In this document: positions 6,570 through 15,021 of the stretch, piece by piece
Position numbering within the stretch: position 1 is the stretch's first letter
Layout of the letters: the number at the start of each line of letters is the position of its first letter
Origin: JAIBJN01 sp963847985
Lineage (GTDB): Bacteria; Actinomycetota; Thermoleophilia; Gaiellales; Gaiellaceae
DNA: 64,000 nucleotides
Assembly (NCBI GenBank): GCA_963847985.1
Contig: CAWKBS010000013.1
Coordinates: forward strand, 116,286-180,285
Direction: 5' to 3'
The notes under the pieces: generated by a model
The model's database searches: none
Told to the model about the DNA's origin: nothing
Seen by the model: the letters and a program-made list of their open reading frames with translations, nothing else
Program-made: the position numbers and the translations under genes

Positions 6570-9325
6570 GCGAGGTCCCGAGCACGCGCGCCCGCGGAGA
6601 GCCGCCGGTTGATGCGGATCCATCCGACCTGTCGTCGCTCCAGCCCCGCGCGAAGGCCTTTCTCTTCGCCATCGGTGCGCTCGCCGCTGCCGCGGCGATC
6701 GTCCCGTTCGCCCACCTTTCGCTCGACACCAGCGGCTGGCTGACTTTCCTGGCCCTGGGGGCATGCGCCGCGGTCGCCCAGCTCTTCGTCGTAATCACGC
6801 CGCGGGACCAGAGCTACCACACGACGATCGTGTTCCTCATTCCGGGCGTGCTCCTCCTGCCGCCGGAGCTGATCGCCCTCCTCGGCGTCGTCTACTGCAT
6901 TCCGGAGTGGCTGAAGATCCGCTACGCCTGGTACATCCAGGCGTTCAACATCGCCAATCACACGCTGAACGGCCTGGCGGCGTGGGGGGCGGTGGAGCTC
7001 GTGCGCAACGCCGGCCTCGGCCCCGAGCTCGAGTTCGCGCTGTCGGGGCTTGTGGCGTCGGTCGTCTTCGTTTCGCTCAACCACACGCTCCTCGCCACGA
7101 TGCTGCACTTCGCGCGGGGGCACTCGTTCCGGGGCACAGGGCTCTTCTCCATGGAGAGTCTCTCGACGGACTTCGTCCTCGCCATGCTGGGCGTCGCCCT
7201 CGCCGGGCTCTGGGACTGGAACCCGCTGCTCCTGCCGATGGCGGTGGCGCCGCTGCTGCTGATCCACCGCTCGTTGAGCGTTCCGGCCCTCCAGCAGGAG
7301 GCCCGCGTCGACCCGAAGACCGGACTCTTCAACGCCCGCTACTTCACCGCTGCGCTCCGCGAGGAGCTCGACCGGGCCCAGCGGTCGGGGACGCCGCTGT
7401 CGGTGATCATGGCCGACCTCGACCTGCTGCGCGACATCAACAACGCCTACGGCCACCTCGCCGGCGACGCCGTTCTGCACGGCATCGCGGGCGTCTTCCA
7501 GCGCCAGCTCCGCCACTCCGACATTCCTGCGCGCTTCGGCGGCGAGGAGTTCGCCATCGTCCTGCCGGAGACGACGCCGCAGGAGGCATTCGAGATCGCC
7601 GAGCGAATCCGCCGCGCCGTCGCCGAGCAGCGGTTCGAGGTCGAGACCTCGAGCGAGCCCATCCGCGCCACGGTCTCGTTCGGCGTGGCCGGCTGCCCCG
7701 CCGACGGCACCGACGCCAACGAGCTCGTCCACCAGGCCGACCTCGCCGTCTACCGCGCGAAGCTCCAGGGGCGAAACCGCGTGCTCCAGGCCAGCTCCGA
7801 GCCCGTCCTCCTGCCGGCCGACCGAACGCTCCGACTCGCGACGGTCCCCGACGAGAAGGTCTATTCGAAGGCGCCGTCCGCGTCGGCGGCGGTCGCCATC
7901 CCCGAGCTTCCGGCATCCTCGAGCGAGCAGCGGCATGAGCAACAGCGGCCGCACACGCAGGCAGGACCTCGGTTCGTCGCCCTCTCGCGCAGCCTCGCGT
8001 TCCTCGTCGTGGCCGTCAGCGTCGGCGGCATCGCCGCCGGTGCCCTCGGCTTCGTCGTGAGCGGGACGACGGACATCATCGGCCTCCTCGCCGTCATCGC
8101 CCTCGTCGCCGGCGGCCAGGCCCTTGCCCTGGAGCTCGACGGCGGCTCGATCTCCGTGAGTGCCGTCGGCGCCCTCGCCGGCGCTGCAATCGTAGGGCCC
8201 AAGGCCGCGCTCCCCCTGGCGCTCGCCACGGCGGCGGTGGAGTGGAGCTCGCGGCGGACGCCCATCTACCAGCTCCTCTTCAACATCGGCGCGCTCTCCT
8301 TTGCGAGCCTGGGGGCGGCGTTCGTCTTCAGCCTCGGCGGCTCCGACGGCTTCGAGCTGCTCGTGACCGCGGCTGCGGGTCTCGTCGCCGGCGGGGTCTA
8401 CTTCGTCGTCAACACGGGGCTCCTGAGCGGCGCGATGGCGCTCGAAGGGCACGACAGCTGGCGTCGGGTGTGGACGGAGCGCTTCTCCTGGCTGCTCCCG
8501 CACTACGTCGCCTTCGGCGCCGTCGGCGGCGCGATCGCGCTCTCCTACGAGGCGATCGGCCTCTACGGGCTGGCGGTCTTCGTCCTTCCGCTCCTGCTCA
8601 TGCGCAAGACGATGGCCACCTACCTCGGCCACACGGAGAAGTCGACCAAGAAGCTGCGCGAGGCCGCCGAGACGATCCGGAGCCAGAACATCTCGTTGGA
8701 GCAGGCCAACCGCCTCCTGAAGGAACGCTCCACGGCCGCCATGGAGAGTCTCTCGGCGACCGTGGACGCCCGCGATGCCTACACCGCCGGGCACTCCCGC
8801 CGCGTGCAGCAGCTCGCGCTCGCGATCGGGCGGGAGCTCGACCTCTCGCAGGCCGAGCTCGACCTGCTGGGGCATGCCGCGCTCTTCCACGACATCGGCA
8901 AGCTCGCCATTCCGGACGCCGTTCTGCTGAAGCCCTCGACGCTCTCGAGCGACGAATGGGCCCTGATGCAGCGGCATGCCGAGGAGGGGGCGCGCATCAT
9001 CGACCGCCTCGGGTTCCTCGACGACGCCGTCCCCGCCATCCGGCACCACCACGAGCGCTGGGACGGGGCGGGCTACCCGGACGGGCTCGCCGGCGAGGAG
9101 ATCCCCCTGGGCGCGCGCATCATCCACGTCGCGGATGCGCTCGACTCGATGCTCACGAACCGCATCTACCGCACGGCGCGGCCGGCTGCGGACGCGTTGG
9201 AGGAGCTCCGCCGCGGGGCGGGCAGCCAGTTCTGCCCTCGCTCCGTCGGCGCGCTCGATCGGATCCTGGCGGGCGGTCAGGAGCGCGAGCAGCCGGCGGC
9301 GTCGGCTCTCGCCGCCGCGTCGTAG
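6566..9325 (+). CDS. membrane GGDEF + HD-GYP protein (putative dual c-di-GMP synthase/phosphodiesterase)
   Basis: 919-residue integral membrane signalling protein. Order: N-terminal multi-helix membrane module (about 30-235); GGDEF domain with active-site G-G-E-E-F near residue 325 and an inhibitory R-x-x-D five residues before it; a second multi-helix module (about 465-690); a short coiled linker; HD-GYP domain with 'HDIGK' near 775 and 'DGAGYPDGL' near 836. Both catalytic signatures are intact, so it may make and degrade cyclic di-GMP. GTG 6566 is chosen because it overlaps the leader ORF stop; GTG 6536 is an alternative but would overlap the leader ORF extensively. A second membrane module between GGDEF and HD-GYP is unusual. 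Confidence 0.88.
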   Translation: MSEVPSTRARGEPPVDADPSDLSSLQPRAKAFLFAIGALAAAAAIVPFAHLSLDTSGWLTFLALGACAAVAQLFVVITPRDQSYHTTIVFLIPGVLLLPPELIALLGVVYCIPEWLKIRYAWYIQAFNIANHTLNGLAAWGAVELVRNAGLGPELEFALSGLVASVVFVSLNHTLLATMLHFARGHSFRGTGLFSMESLSTDFVLAMLGVALAGLWDWNPLLLPMAVAPLLLIHRSLSVPALQQEARVDPKTGLFNARYFTAALREELDRAQRSGTPLSVIMADLDLLRDINNAYGHLAGDAVLHGIAGVFQRQLRHSDIPARFGGEEFAIVLPETTPQEAFEIAERIRRAVAEQRFEVETSSEPIRATVSFGVAGCPADGTDANELVHQADLAVYRAKLQGRNRVLQASSEPVLLPADRTLRLATVPDEKVYSKAPSASAAVAIPELPASSSEQRHEQQRPHTQAGPRFVALSRSLAFLVVAVSVGGIAAGALGFVVSGTTDIIGLLAVIALVAGGQALALELDGGSISVSAVGALAGAAIVGPKAALPLALATAAVEWSSRRTPIYQLLFNIGALSFASLGAAFVFSLGGSDGFELLVTAAAGLVAGGVYFVVNTGLLSGAMALEGHDSWRRVWTERFSWLLPHYVAFGAVGGAIALSYEAIGLYGLAVFVLPLLLMRKTMATYLGHTEKSTKKLREAAETIRSQNISLEQANRLLKERSTAAMESLSATVDARDAYTAGHSRRVQQLALAIGRELDLSQAELDLLGHAALFHDIGKLAIPDAVLLKPSTLSSDEWALMQRHAEEGARIIDRLGFLDDAVPAIRHHHERWDGAGYPDGLAGEEIPLGARIIHVADALDSMLTNRIYRTARPAADALEELRRGAGSQFCPRSVGALDRILAGGQEREQPAASALAAAS

Positions 9326-9348
9326 GAGCCACCTGAGACCATAGGGGC

Positions 9349-10197
9349 GTGCCCGGCCTTCTTCGCTCCGCCGACCTCCAGCTCCGCGCCGCACGCCACG
9401 TCCTTCCGCGCGCGCCGCTTACCCGGCAACGCTTCGGCCGCAGCGACGAGCGGCTCGTGCTCGTCGTCGGGAGCCCCCGCTCGGGCACGACGTTCCTGGC
9501 CCGCTCGCTGGGGTCGCTGCCCGGCTTCATCGATCTCGGCGAGGTTGCGCCGCTGAAGGCGGCCATCCCCGAGCTGGAGGGCCGGCAGGCCGGAGAGGCG
9601 GCCGCCGCAGTGCGCAAGATCCTGACCCGCACGCGCAGGCTCGGGCTCGTCGGCAGCCTGCGGCCCGTCGAGCAGACGCCCGAGACCGCGTTCGTCCTGC
9701 CCGCCCTGCTCGCCGCGTTCCCCCGGGCGCGCGTCGTGCATGCCCTCCGCGACGGGCGCGACGTCGTCTGCTCCCTGCTCGAGCGCGGCTGGTTGGGGGC
9801 GGGGAGGACCGGCACGGACGACGCCGGCAACCGCTTCGGCGTCGAGGCGCGCTTCTGGGTCGAGGCCGAACGCAGGGACGAGTTCTCCTCGGTCGGCGAG
9901 GCGCGCCGAGCCGCGTGGGCCTGGCGGCGCTACACCGACGCCGTCCGGGGCTCGGGAGTTCCAGTCGTCGAGGTCCGCTACGAGCGCCTGACGGCCGATC
10001 CGGCCGGGACGGCCGCCCGGCTTGCGGCTGCCCTCGAGGCGCCCGAAGGGCCGCTTGCGGCCGCGCTCGTCGAGGCCCACACCGGCTCGGTGGGGCGTTT
10101 CAGGGAGGAGCTCACCGAGGAGCAGCTCGCCGACGTGCTCGCCGAGTCCGGCGACCTCCTCGCCGAGCTGGGCTACCTGCAGGACGAGCCAGCCTGA
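9349..10197 (+). CDS. sulfotransferase family protein
   Basis: PAPS-dependent sulfotransferase-like protein, 282 residues. The 5'-phosphosulfate loop is 'VVGSPRSGTTFLARSL' (about residues 39-54) and the 3'-phosphate motif is 'RVVHALRDGRDVVCSLL' (about 125-141). It would transfer sulfate from PAPS to an unidentified acceptor, perhaps a lipid or glycan. A sulfatase sits 5 kb away, but the two are not linked by an operon. GTG start 23 bases after the GGDEF/HD-GYP stop; no clear ribosome-binding site. The acceptor is not predictable. Confidence 0.82.
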   Translation: MPGLLRSADLQLRAARHVLPRAPLTRQRFGRSDERLVLVVGSPRSGTTFLARSLGSLPGFIDLGEVAPLKAAIPELEGRQAGEAAAAVRKILTRTRRLGLVGSLRPVEQTPETAFVLPALLAAFPRARVVHALRDGRDVVCSLLERGWLGAGRTGTDDAGNRFGVEARFWVEAERRDEFSSVGEARRAAWAWRRYTDAVRGSGVPVVEVRYERLTADPAGTAARLAAALEAPEGPLAAALVEAHTGSVGRFREELTEEQLADVLAESGDLLAELGYLQDEPA

Positions 10198-10205
10198 GCC
10201 CGGCA

Positions 10206-10226
10206 TACACTGGCGCGGAGGAGGGA
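10206..10226 (+). promoter_or_regulatory. -10 (TACACT) and ribosome-binding site of the repeat protein gene
   Basis: TACACT at 10206-10211 is followed by GGAGGAGGG at 10217-10225, six bases before a TTG start. This is a leadered gene with a strong Shine-Dalgarno sequence that supports the weak TTG codon. Confidence 0.55.
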
Positions 10227-10231
10227 TCGCG

Positions 10232-10825
10232 TTGCCCCGCTACTCCGACGCCCGAATCCTCGCCGAGCTGTCGGCCTGCGCCGACCGCCTGGGGCGCTCG
10301 CCCACGATGCGCGAGTTCGCGGACGACCCGGAGGCCCCGCTCCATCCCCAGACGGTGGTCGAGCGCTTCGGTACCTGGAACGCGGCCAAGCGCCACGCCG
10401 GGCTGATCCCGCGCCGGTTCGCCTCCGACGAGGAGCTCCTCAGCCAGCTGCGGATCCTCGGCGACCGGCTCGGGCGGACGCCGACCGGGCGGGACCTGGA
10501 CCGGCGCCGGCGGGAGCTTCCGTCCACGTCGCTCTACTGGTACCGGTTCGGATCCTTCTCGAACGCGTTGCGGGCCGCCGGCTTCTCCGTCCCGGGACGC
10601 GCCGAGCGGCGAGAGCGGGCGCTCGCAGAGGGCGAGGAGCTCGCCCGCCGGCTGAAGCGGCTGCCGAGTCTCGCCGACTGGCGGCGCGAGCGCGACGGCC
10701 GGACGACGACACTGCTCTCCGAATGGCAGGTCTACCGGCTCTTCGCGGAGAACGGAGCGGGCTGGGAGGCCTTCCGCTCGGCCCTGCGCGAGCGCCTGAA
10801 CTCGAATCGGACTGACGCTACGTAG
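10232..10825 (+). CDS. homing endonuclease-associated repeat protein
   Basis: 197-residue soluble, basic protein made of units of about 55-60 residues with the pattern 'L...ADRLGRSPT..EF......PHPQTVVERFGTWNAAKRHAG', seen once complete, once as 'LGDRLGRTPTGRDL...YRFGSFSNALRAAG', and a degenerate third unit. This matches the HNH-endonuclease-associated (homing endonuclease-associated) repeat, thought to be a DNA-binding module. No HNH nuclease motif is present, so it is a stand-alone repeat protein, perhaps a DNA-binding regulator or relic. TTG start at 10232 is chosen for the Shine-Dalgarno before it. Its role is unknown. Confidence 0.7.
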   Translation: MPRYSDARILAELSACADRLGRSPTMREFADDPEAPLHPQTVVERFGTWNAAKRHAGLIPRRFASDEELLSQLRILGDRLGRTPTGRDLDRRRRELPSTSLYWYRFGSFSNALRAAGFSVPGRAERRERALAEGEELARRLKRLPSLADWRRERDGRTTTLLSEWQVYRLFAENGAGWEAFRSALRERLNSNRTDAT

Positions 10826-10886
10826 GCGCGCCGCCCAGGACGTCGCGACGGCACAAGGCTTCGGTCTGGTCCGAGTTCTTCGACGG

Positions 10887-11693
10887 CTAGCGGGCCGCGG
10901 CGGCGGCCGTGGCGATCGCGGCCAGGCGCGCGAGCGCCGACCGTCCCTCTTCCGGAGCCCGGACGGCGGGGAGGACCTTGTCTTCGACGAAGCTGCGATC
11001 CGGCTCGAACGAGTCGGTCTGACGAACGGCGCCGCCGGCGACGGCCACGAGGGTCCCCTCGCCGAGCTCGCGCTTGCGCAGGCGGACGGCCGTGTAGCGC
11101 TCGACGAGCTCGAGGGCCTTCCGGGTCGAGGCGAAGAAGAGCTCCGCGGAGCCCTCGCCGAGCCACAACGGTCGCCCGATCCCGCGCGCGACGAAGAGGG
11201 TGCCTTCGTCGCGGTCGTCGAGCCAGGCGGCGGCCATCGAGCCGTGGAGCTCCTCGAGGGCGGAGGCGCGGCTCGGAGCAGCATCCGCCAGGGCGAAGAT
11301 GGCCTCGGAGTCCACGGTCATGCCGGGCTCGGCGCGCTCGAACCCGTGGCCGGCCAGGATCTCGTCGTCGTTGGCGATGATGCCGTTGTGAATGCCGACC
11401 ACCGCGCCGTGGCGGATGGGATGGTTGTTCGCAATCAAGCTGGGGTGGCCCTTGGTGTAGTCGCGGACGTGGACGAGCACCTGGCGTGCGTCGCCCGGGA
11501 CGTCGAGGCGGTCGAGCAGCGCGCTGGCGCCGCCGCGCTGCTTGTGGACGGCGGTGGGCCGCCCGGGCCCGCGGTGCGCGTAGCCGACGGCGTCCGAGCC
11601 GCGCTCCGAGATCGCCGCCAGCAGCGTCTGCGTCGCCAGGGTCTGGTCGACCCGCGACGAGCCGCTCAGGCTATATCCAGCAATCCCGCACAC
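10887..11693 (-). CDS. class II glutamine amidotransferase (GlmS/PurF-type GATase domain only)
   Basis: 268 residues; begins M-C-G-I-A-G, placing the N-terminal nucleophile Cys2 after Met removal. Other GATase II markers are present: 'ERGSDAVGYA' (cf. RGYDSAG in GlmS), 'HVRDYTKGHP' (Arg binding Gln carboxylate), 'GIHNGIIAN' and 'TVDSEAIF'. There is no isomerase (SIS) or phosphoribosyltransferase domain, so the ammonia acceptor must come from a partner or the protein is a stand-alone glutaminase. GTG start with AAGGA close before it and TAGGAT further upstream. Divergent from the sigma factor gene. Substrate unknown. Confidence 0.78.
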   Translation of the reverse strand: MCGIAGYSLSGSSRVDQTLATQTLLAAISERGSDAVGYAHRGPGRPTAVHKQRGGASALLDRLDVPGDARQVLVHVRDYTKGHPSLIANNHPIRHGAVVGIHNGIIANDDEILAGHGFERAEPGMTVDSEAIFALADAAPSRASALEELHGSMAAAWLDDRDEGTLFVARGIGRPLWLGEGSAELFFASTRKALELVERYTAVRLRKRELGEGTLVAVAGGAVRQTDSFEPDRSFVEDKVLPAVRAPEEGRSALARLAAIATAAAAAR

Positions 11694-11872
11694 GTTCCTT
11701 CACCGATCCTAGGTCGCTTCCCGGACAGTCATTCGGCCCGCAGCGGCCGCAACGGCCGACTCCCGTCCAGTGAACAGACACTACCACCCTCGACGAATAG
11801 CGAACCTCCTTCCATCCCTCTATCCGGTCGCGGGCGCTCAAGCCCCGCTCGCACACCGCCGATACGGGTGGC

Positions 11873-12883
11873 GTGGAGCACTCGCCCGCCGAACTTCCGA
11901 ACCACTCCCAGCCCGTCGAGGCAGGGACCGAAGAGCCACGGCTCGAGCTGGTCCCGGATCCCGTCGAGGTCGACGAGGTCGACGACGACGAGGAAGAGAC
12001 CGAGGCTGAGGACGAGGCCGAGGACGAGAAGGTCGCCGTCAAGGCGTCCGTCCCCGCCCCGACCCAGGACCCGCTGAAGCTCTACGTGCGCCAGATCGGC
12101 GACGGGCCGCTTCTGACCCCGGCCCAAGAGCGCGAGCTCGCCCGGCGCAAGGACGAGGGCGACGAGTGGGCCAAGCGCCGCCTGATCGAGTGCAACCTCC
12201 GGCTCGTCATGTCGATCACGCGGAACTACGTCAACTCCGGCGTCCCGCTCCTCGACCTGATCCAGGAGGGGAACCTCGGGCTGATCCGCGCGGTGGAGAA
12301 GTTCGATTACAGCATGGGCTTCAAGCTGTCCACGTACGCAACGTGGTGGATCCGCCAGGCCGTCACGCGCGCCATCGCCGACCAGGGCCGGACGATCCGC
12401 CTGCCGGTCCACGTGGTCGACCAGGTTCGCCGGGTCATGCGCGCCCGCCGCGTCCTCACTCAGAAACTGAACCGCGATCCGCTCCCCGAGGAGATCGCCG
12501 CCGAGGCGGGACTCGAGGTCAAGCGCGTTCGCGAGCTGTTCGACCTCGTCGAGGATCCCGTCAGCCTCGAGACACCCGTCGGTGACGGCGACTCGATGTA
12601 CGGCGACATGCTCGAGGACGAGAACTCCGAGCAGCCCGACACCGTTCTCGCCGAGCTTCTTCGAGGGGTCGAGCTCCAGGAGGCGCTGACGTCGCTGAAC
12701 GAGCGGATGCGCCACGTGCTCGAGCTCCGCTTCGGCCTGAACGGCATGATCCCGAAGACGCTCGAAGAGGTCGGCAACGAGCTCGGAGTGACCCGCGAGC
12801 GCGTCCGGCAGCTCGAGTCTCGCGCATTGCGCGAGCTCCAGGCCGTCGCGCCCGAGCTGCGCCTGTACCTCCGCGCCGAGTAG
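11873..12883 (+). CDS. rpoD: RNA polymerase sigma-70 factor, RpoD/SigA type (1)
   Basis: 336-residue group 1/2 sigma factor. An acidic N-terminus (about residues 25-50, Asp/Glu-rich) is followed by region 1.2 ('DPLKLYVRQIG'), region 2 with 'LLDLIQEGNLGLIRAVEKFDY' and the -10-recognising 'FKLSTYATWWIRQAV', region 3 and region 4.2 HTH 'TLEEVGNELGVTRERVRQLES'. It should recognise TTGACA/TANNNT promoters. GTG start at 11873. A second sigma gene of the same type lies convergently 900 bases away. That one carries a region-1.1-like N-terminus and this one does not, so which is the housekeeping factor is uncertain. Confidence 0.88.
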   Translation: MEHSPAELPNHSQPVEAGTEEPRLELVPDPVEVDEVDDDEEETEAEDEAEDEKVAVKASVPAPTQDPLKLYVRQIGDGPLLTPAQERELARRKDEGDEWAKRRLIECNLRLVMSITRNYVNSGVPLLDLIQEGNLGLIRAVEKFDYSMGFKLSTYATWWIRQAVTRAIADQGRTIRLPVHVVDQVRRVMRARRVLTQKLNRDPLPEEIAAEAGLEVKRVRELFDLVEDPVSLETPVGDGDSMYGDMLEDENSEQPDTVLAELLRGVELQEALTSLNERMRHVLELRFGLNGMIPKTLEEVGNELGVTRERVRQLESRALRELQAVAPELRLYLRAE

Positions 12884-12905
12884 CGGCGACACCCTCACCG
12901 GCCGC

Positions 12906-12911
12906 TAGCGT
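12906..12911 (+). promoter_or_regulatory. -10 element TAGCGT, leaderless
   Basis: Six bases before GTG 12918 of the PHP phosphatase gene and downstream of the sigma factor stop; gives that gene its own promoter. Confidence 0.55.
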
Positions 12912-12917
12912 GGAGCC

Positions 12918-13652
12918 GTGATCGGCTTCGTCGACGTTCATTCTCACGTCGTTCCCTCCGGCGACGACGGTGCCCGCTCCGTCGAGGCGGGGCTCGCGCT
13001 CTGCCTGGACGCGGCCCGGCACGGAACGCAGGTCCTTTACGCCACGCCGCACGTCTGGCCGTCGCTGCCGCTCCCGCCGGAGCGGGAGGAGGGCGTCCGT
13101 GCGGCCCACGCCGAGATGGCCGCCTCGCTTGCGCCGCACGGGCTCGACCTCCGGCTGGGCTGGGAGCTGACCCCGGACGAGCGCCTGCTCGATGAGGATC
13201 CCCGGCGCTACCGGCTGGGCGACCTGGCCGCCGTGCTGATGGAGATGCCCTTCCGCGGCTCTCTGGCGGTCGCTGACCGCCTCGCCGCGCACATCGCGGG
13301 TGCCGGGCTTACCCCGATCATCGCGCATCCGGAGCGCGCCGAGGACGTTCGGGCCGATCTCGCCGTCGTCTCGACCTTCCGCGAGCGCGGCTGGCTCGTC
13401 CAGGTGAACGCGACCAGCCTGCTCGGCGCCCACGGCCACGAGGAGGAGGACGCCGGCTGGCGCCTCGTCCACGGCGGCCTGGCCGACCTCGTCGCCTCCG
13501 ACGGTCACCGCAGCTCACGGCCGCCGTTCCTCGACGAGGCGCGCCGGCTGGCGCGGGCGCGCGTGGGGGAGGGCGCCGACCCCCTGTTCGACGGGAGCGC
13601 CCTGAGGGCGCTAGGAGGGTTTGGCGAGATTCCGCTCGTCGCCGGGGTGTGA
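12918..13652 (+). CDS. CpsB/CapC (YwqE) family PHP tyrosine-protein phosphatase
   Basis: 244-residue PHP-fold metal-dependent phosphatase. The opening 'FVDVHSHVVPSGDDGARS' matches the D-x-H-x-H...D-D-G signature of CpsB/YwqE phosphatases; later ligands include 'TPHV', 'PIIAHPERAEDV' and 'ASDGHRS'. Relatives dephosphorylate bacterial tyrosine kinases that control capsule or exopolysaccharide export. No BY-kinase or capsule gene is in the window, so the partner is unknown. It sits between two convergent sigma genes with its own leaderless-type promoter. A structured element starts at its stop codon. Confidence 0.82.
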   Translation: MIGFVDVHSHVVPSGDDGARSVEAGLALCLDAARHGTQVLYATPHVWPSLPLPPEREEGVRAAHAEMAASLAPHGLDLRLGWELTPDERLLDEDPRRYRLGDLAAVLMEMPFRGSLAVADRLAAHIAGAGLTPIIAHPERAEDVRADLAVVSTFRERGWLVQVNATSLLGAHGHEEEDAGWRLVHGGLADLVASDGHRSSRPPFLDEARRLARARVGEGADPLFDGSALRALGGFGEIPLVAGV

Positions 13653-13760
13653 TGGTCGTTCCGAAACAAGGACGCAGGGAGCGTTCGTAGCCGGAAGCTA
13701 CGGGCGCGACCGAGGACGCAGTCTTCGGGGCGAGCAGCGCGGCCCGGCGGCACAGCCGTT
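13651..13760. other. candidate structured RNA element, copy 2
   Basis: Related to bases 482-590 over about 110 bases (shared AACAAGGACGCAGGG, GGGCGCGAC, GAGGACGC, CAGCGCGGCC, GGCGGCA). The central hairpin is CGTAGC-CGGAA-GCTACG at 13686-13702; in copy 1 the same position is CATACC/GGTATG. Begins at the PHP phosphatase stop codon and ends 16 bases before the stop of the convergent sigma gene. Confidence 0.6.
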
Positions 13761-13776
13761 ATTTCGCCACTCCCTC

Positions 13777-14829
13777 CTAGTGGATGGCGACCGCTTCGAT
13801 CTCGCGAAGCGAGGCCAGGCGTGAGAGCGACTCGATCTCGATCTGGCGCACGCGCTCCCGCGTGATCCCGAGCCGGCGACCGATGTGCTCCAGCGTGTGC
13901 GGCTCCTCGCCGCGCAGGCCGTAGCGCAGCTCGAGGACACGCCGATCGCGCTCCGGCAGCGACTCGAGCGCCCGGTCGAGCGCTTCCTTCTGGAGCCGCT
14001 TCTCCGTCACCTCGTCGGGGAGCGGCTCGTCGCCGGCGACGAGGTCGCCGAAGACCGCATCCTCCTGCTCGCCGATCGGCTGGTCGAGGCTCGTCGAGGC
14101 CCGGGCCGCAGCCCGCACCTCGATTGCCTGCTGGAGCGGGAGGCCCGCCTCGTCGGCGATCTCCTCGAGCGACGGCTCGCGCGCGAGCTGCGTCCAGAGG
14201 TGGCGCTCGGCGCGGTGCATCTTCTGCATGCGCTCGACGACGTGCACGGGCACCCTGATCGTGCGCGCCTTGTCGGCGATCGCCCTGGCAACCGCCTGGC
14301 GAATCCACCATGTCGCGTACGTCGAGAACTTGAGGCCCCGCTGCCACTCGAACTTCTCGACGGCGCGGATGAGCCCGAACATGCCCTCCTGGATCAGATC
14401 GAGGAAGGGCAGGCCCTGGTTGCGGTAGTTCTTGGCGATGGAGACGACCAGACGGAGGTTGCACTCGATCATCCGCTGCTTCGCGGCCATGTCGCCTCGC
14501 TCGATGCGCTTGGAGAGCTCGACCTCGTCCGCGGCGGTCAGCAGCGGATGACGCCCGATCTCGCGGAGGAAGAGCTGGAGCGCGTCCGTCGTCGTCTCCA
14601 GCACCTCGGTGCCGGGGAGCGGGGCCGCAGGCTCCTTCTGCCGGTCGACGACCTCGATTCCGCGCTCCTCGAGCTCCTTGTGGAGCGCCTCGACGTCGCC
14701 CGGATCGAGATCGAGCAGCTCCAGAGCCTCCCGTAGCTCCACGGCTTCGACCACTCCGGATGCGTCGGCCCGCTCCAGCAACGGCTGAAGCTCGTCGTGC
14801 TGGCCTGCGACCGAGCGGTCGTCAGGCAT
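13777..14829 (-). CDS. RNA polymerase sigma-70 factor, RpoD/SigA type (2), with region 1.1-like N-terminus
   Basis: 350-residue sigma-70 factor. Residues about 10-65 ('LLERADASGVVEAVELREAL...LDLDPGDVEALHKELEERGIEVVD') resemble region 1.1 of primary sigma factors. Then come region 1.2 'TDALQLFLREIGRHPLLT', region 2 'FLDLIQEGMFGLIRAVEKFEW', 'LKFSTYATWWIRQAV', and region 4.2 'TLEHIGRRLGITRERVRQIEI'. Region 1.1 favours a primary-type factor, but the window holds two candidates. A TTGACT-16-TAGGGT promoter lies about 70 bases upstream, giving a leader of roughly 65 nt. Confidence 0.88.
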   Translation of the reverse strand: MPDDRSVAGQHDELQPLLERADASGVVEAVELREALELLDLDPGDVEALHKELEERGIEVVDRQKEPAAPLPGTEVLETTTDALQLFLREIGRHPLLTAADEVELSKRIERGDMAAKQRMIECNLRLVVSIAKNYRNQGLPFLDLIQEGMFGLIRAVEKFEWQRGLKFSTYATWWIRQAVARAIADKARTIRVPVHVVERMQKMHRAERHLWTQLAREPSLEEIADEAGLPLQQAIEVRAAARASTSLDQPIGEQEDAVFGDLVAGDEPLPDEVTEKRLQKEALDRALESLPERDRRVLELRYGLRGEEPHTLEHIGRRLGITRERVRQIEIESLSRLASLREIEAVAIH

Positions 14830-14900
14830 TGGGCGATGTCGGAAGCTGGGTCACTGCGGGGGAATAGGGGTGGCCGGCTGCCGGCAGGCGTGCCGCGATT

Positions 14901-14928
14901 ACCCTACCCGTCGGAGCGGCCAAGTCAA
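14901..14928 (-). promoter_or_regulatory. promoter of sigma factor gene 2 (TTGACT-16-TAGGGT)
   Basis: -35 TTGACT at 14928-14923 and -10 TAGGGT at 14906-14901 on the minus strand, spacer 16. This is one of the few two-box promoters visible here. An ATAAC-CGGC-GTTAT inverted repeat lies upstream at 14958-14971. Confidence 0.6.
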
Positions 14929-15021
14929 ACTTTCGCCCCGGTCTCGCTCACGCACGATAACCGGCGTTATGTCAAGTCGAGCTACGCGGCGCCCTCGACC
15001 GCGCCCTCTACCCCCAGGCGG

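Noticed and set aside
14958..14984. TTGACA at about 14977-14972 as the sigma 2 promoter
   Set aside because: No -10 hexamer at a 16-18 base spacing; the TTGACT/TAGGGT pair closer to the gene is better.
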